Origin: Bacteroidales bacterium
Lineage (GTDB): Bacteria > Bacteroidota > Bacteroidia > Bacteroidales > JAADJA01
Reading direction: 5' to 3'
Length of the DNA: 7,435 nt
Assembly: GCA_029934735.1 (NCBI GenBank)
Contig: JAOZLR010000119.1
Location: forward strand, 1 to 7,435
Made by a program: the position numbers and the translations under genes. The notes under the pieces were generated by a model. That model saw nothing but the letters and a program-made list of their open reading frames with translations. It was not told the DNA's origin and searched no databases. This document shows positions 5,082-7,435 of the stretch, in pieces. How positions within the stretch are numbered: the first letter of the stretch is position 1; the number at the start of each line of letters is the position of its first letter.

Positions 5082-7435
5082 CTACAATCCCAACTCTATC
5101 CTCAAATACTCAGCAGTATAACCCTTATCACACTCAGCCACATCTTCAGGTGTACCTTCACAAATTATCTCTCCTCCCCTTTCGCCGCCTTCAGGCCCAA
5201 GGTCAATTATATGATCCGCAACTTTAATGACCTCCATATTATGTTCGATTACTATAATTGTATTCCCTTTATCAACAAGCTTTTGCAGTACCGTAAGCAA
5301 TACATTAACATCCTCAAAATGAAGCCCTGTAGTCGGTTCATCCAGAATATAGAGTGTTTTTCCGGTGTCACGTTTCGACAATTCGGCTGCCAGCTTAACA
5401 CGTTGTGCTTCTCCTCCTGAAAGGGTTGTTGACTGTTGCCCAAGCGTAACATATCCCAGCCCAACATCCTGAAGGGTTTTTATCTTTTGGATTATTGCAG
5501 GAATGTTTTCAAAAAACTCTACAGCCTGATTGATAGTCATATTCAGTACATCGTTTATTGATTTACCTTTATATCTAACTTCAAGTGTTTCGCGGTTATA
5601 TCTTTTCCCCTGACAATCTTCGCAATGCACATGAACATCAGGCATAAAATTCATCTCTATTATTCTAATGCCTGCACCTTTACAGGTTTCACAGCGACCA
5701 CCCTTAACATTAAACGAAAAACGTCCCGGCTTGTAACCTCTTATCTTTGCCTCCGGTAATTGGGCATACAATTTTCTTATTTCATCAAAAACTTTTGTGT
5801 ATGTTGCCGGATTTGACCGAGGTGTACGTCCGATTGGAGATTGGTCTATCTCGATAACCTTGTCGATATTTTTTATTCCATCAATCGAGCTATAAGGCAA
5901 TGGCTTTTTAACCGACCTATAGAAATGACTACTCAGTATTGGGTAAAGGGTCTCGTTTATAAGTGTTGATTTGCCACTTCCTGAAACACCTGTAACACAG
6001 ATAAGTTTACCGAGAGGTATTTTTAGGTTAATCTTTTTCAGATTATTTCCTGTTGCCCCAAATAGCTCAATGAAGTTCCCCTTTCCATTTCGCCTGGTTT
6101 CCGGAATTTCAATCTTTTTCTTTCCTCTAAGATAATCACAAGTAATTGTGTTGCAAGAGACCATCTCCTTTGGTGAGCCTTGTGCAACAATTTCTCCGCC
6201 GTGACGTCCTGCTCCCGGGCCAATATCAACAACATAATCAGCTGATAAAATCGTTTCTTTGTCGTGCTCAACAACTACAACTGAGTTACCAATATCGCGT
6301 AAATCCTGTAGCGATTTTATCAATCGCAGATTATCGCGCTGGTGAAGCCCAATGCTTGGCTCATCAAGAATGTAAAGGACACTGGTAAGTTGTGATCCGA
6401 TCTGTGTTGCAAGCCTGATGCGTTGTGATTCACCACCCGAAAGGCTTCGGGATTGTCTGTTGAGCGAAAGATAATCAAGCCCCACATCAAGCAGAAATCG
6501 GATTCTTGTTTTTATCTCCCTGAGAATCTCATGTGCAATATGCCTTTTTCTTTTGTTAATATTATCTGAAAGGCCGTCAATCCATTCATAAAGGTGGATA
6601 AGGTCGAGTTGTGCAATCTCAGAGATACTTTTCTTATCAATTTTAAAATGGCGTGATTCCTTTTTAAGCCTCTCACCGTGACAGACCGGACACTCTACGG
6701 TATTCATAAAATTTTGTGCCCATTTTTTGATTCCTGCAGATGTTGTCTCTTTATATTGGTTGTTTATGAAGTTTATTATTCCTTCAAAATCGAGGGTGTA
6801 TGTAGAGGTTATACCAAGATATTCCTTCTTTATGGTGAAAGGCTCTTTTGACCCATAAAGAATTGTTGAGATAGCCTCATCAGGGACCTTTGCTACCGGC
6901 GTATCCAAATCAAAACCGAATTTCTTGCCGATGACCTCCATCTGGCTAAATATCCAGTTGTTTTTATACTCACCAATAGGAGCAATTCCTCCTTTTTTAA
7001 TGCTCCTTGATTTGTCAGGGAAGACTTTATTCATATCAATTTCCGTTACTGTTCCAAGGCCGTTACAGTTTGGGCATGCACCATAAGGTGAATTGAATGA
7101 AAAAGTGTTGGGCTCCGGCTCATTGTATGAAATTCCGGTTGTGGGACACATCAAGGTGCGGCTGAAATGTTTTATTTTCTCTGACTCATAATCAAGAATC
7201 ATAACCGAACCTTTGCCGTACTTCATTCCAAGTTGCACAGATTGCACAAGGCGTTTCTCGCTGTCAGGACTGACCTTTATCTGGTCTATAATAATCTCAA
7301 TATCGTGAACCTTATACCGATCTAACTGCAAACCAAAACTAAGTTCCCTGATCTCTCCATCGGCTCTGACTTTCAAAAAGCCCTGTTTTCTGAATTGCTC
7401 AAGCAGTTCGCGGTAGTGTCCTTTCCGGCCATTTA
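5082..7435 (-). CDS. uvrA: UvrABC excision nuclease subunit A, N-terminus beyond the window
   Basis: UvrA scans DNA for bulky lesions and loads UvrB in nucleotide excision repair. The visible 783 codons (first full codon at 7433) read NGRKGHYRELLEQFRKQG at the open end, which aligns near residue 155 of E. coli UvrA (940). About 155 residues with the first Walker A are therefore missing. Visible in order are the UvrB-binding region, a first zinc module (CPTT…CPNC near 7070-7160), CPVCHGERLKKE near 6680, and ABC signature I LSGGESQR near 6430-6445 followed by ILDEPSIGLH. Then come the second Walker A GVSGSGKST (5965-5990), the zinc finger CETC…CEDC (5605-5700), signature II LSGGEAQR near 5415, and ILDEPTTGLH. 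The second Cys of the first zinc module is Thr. The frame is intact to its TAG. Promoter and start lie outside. Confidence 0.97.
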   Translation of the reverse strand, partial: NGRKGHYRELLEQFRKQGFLKVRADGEIRELSFGLQLDRYKVHDIEIIIDQIKVSPDSEKRLVQSVQLGMKYGKGSVMILDYESEKIKHFSRTLMCPTTGISYNEPEPNTFSFNSPYGACPNCNGLGTVTEIDMNKVFPDKSRSIKKGGIAPIGEYKNNWIFSQMEVIGKKFGFDLDTPVAKVPDEAISTILYGSKEPFTIKKEYLGITSTYTLDFEGIINFINNQYKETTSAGIKKWAQNFMNTVECPVCHGERLKKESRHFKIDKKSISEIAQLDLIHLYEWIDGLSDNINKRKRHIAHEILREIKTRIRFLLDVGLDYLSLNRQSRSLSGGESQRIRLATQIGSQLTSVLYILDEPSIGLHQRDNLRLIKSLQDLRDIGNSVVVVEHDKETILSADYVVDIGPGAGRHGGEIVAQGSPKEMVSCNTITCDYLRGKKKIEIPETRRNGKGNFIELFGATGNNLKKINLKIPLGKLICVTGVSGSGKSTLINETLYPILSSHFYRSVKKPLPYSSIDGIKNIDKVIEIDQSPIGRTPRSNPATYTKVFDEIRKLYAQLPEAKIRGYKPGRFSFNVKGGRCETCKGAGIRIIEMNFMPDVHVHCEDCQGKRYNRETLEVRYKGKSINDVLNMTINQAVEFFENIPAIIQKIKTLQDVGLGYVTLGQQSTTLSGGEAQRVKLAAELSKRDTGKTLYILDEPTTGLHFEDVNVLLTVLQKLVDKGNTIIVIEHNMEVIKVADHIIDLGPEGGERGGEIICEGTPEDVAECDKGYTAEYLRIELGL

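Noticed and set aside
5039..6388. Several 62-80 codon frames on both strands over uvrA
   Set aside because: All overlap the unbroken uvrA frame, whose motifs are conserved throughout this interval.

Overview
The window looks like a chromosomal stretch from a member of the Bacteroidota (Bacteroidetes), probably Bacteroidales or a close relative. Four things point there. The intergenic DNA is AT-rich. At least five start regions carry the Bacteroidota -7 promoter box TAnnTTTG (TACTTTTG, TATCTTTG, TAATTTTG). Most genes lack a Shine-Dalgarno (SD) sequence. The gene order rpsU - xerC - hpf - tRNA-Thr is, as I remember it, the one that leads into a tRNA cluster, tuf and the secE-nusG-rplK block in this phylum.

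Left block, all on the minus strand and read from right to left. Positions 1755-3953 hold a secreted dipeptidyl peptidase IV with its own promoter. Next comes rpsU (ribosomal protein bS21, 1463-1657) behind its own promoter. A strong intrinsic terminator with a competing hairpin follows (1380-1437). Then come xerC (tyrosine recombinase, true start 1369) and, 19 bases further on, hpf (ribosome hibernation factor, 163-462). A second intrinsic terminator (71-98) closes this unit. It is interlocked with a near-consensus promoter (99-130) that fires into tRNA-Thr(UGU), cut by the left edge (1-55).

Middle: tRNA-Val(GAC) at 4048-4122 on the plus strand, with its own -7 box and terminator. A gene-poor stretch (4158-4363) follows, holding at most the remnant of an open frame.

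Right: a plus-strand gene (4396-5061) for a small secreted protein of unknown function with a zinc-metallopeptidase-like HEFGH motif. It converges, 20 bases apart, on uvrA (minus strand, 5' end beyond the right edge), the damage-recognition ATPase of nucleotide excision repair.

Functionally this is mostly core-genome housekeeping: translation (tRNAs, bS21, HPF), chromosome dimer resolution (XerC), DNA repair (UvrA) and periplasmic peptide degradation (DPP IV). I see no insertion sequence, CRISPR array, prophage or defence system. The points worth a second look are regulatory: the terminator-promoter interlock, the possible attenuator between rpsU and xerC, the strong SD that is peculiar to hpf, and the uncharacterised HEFGH protein.
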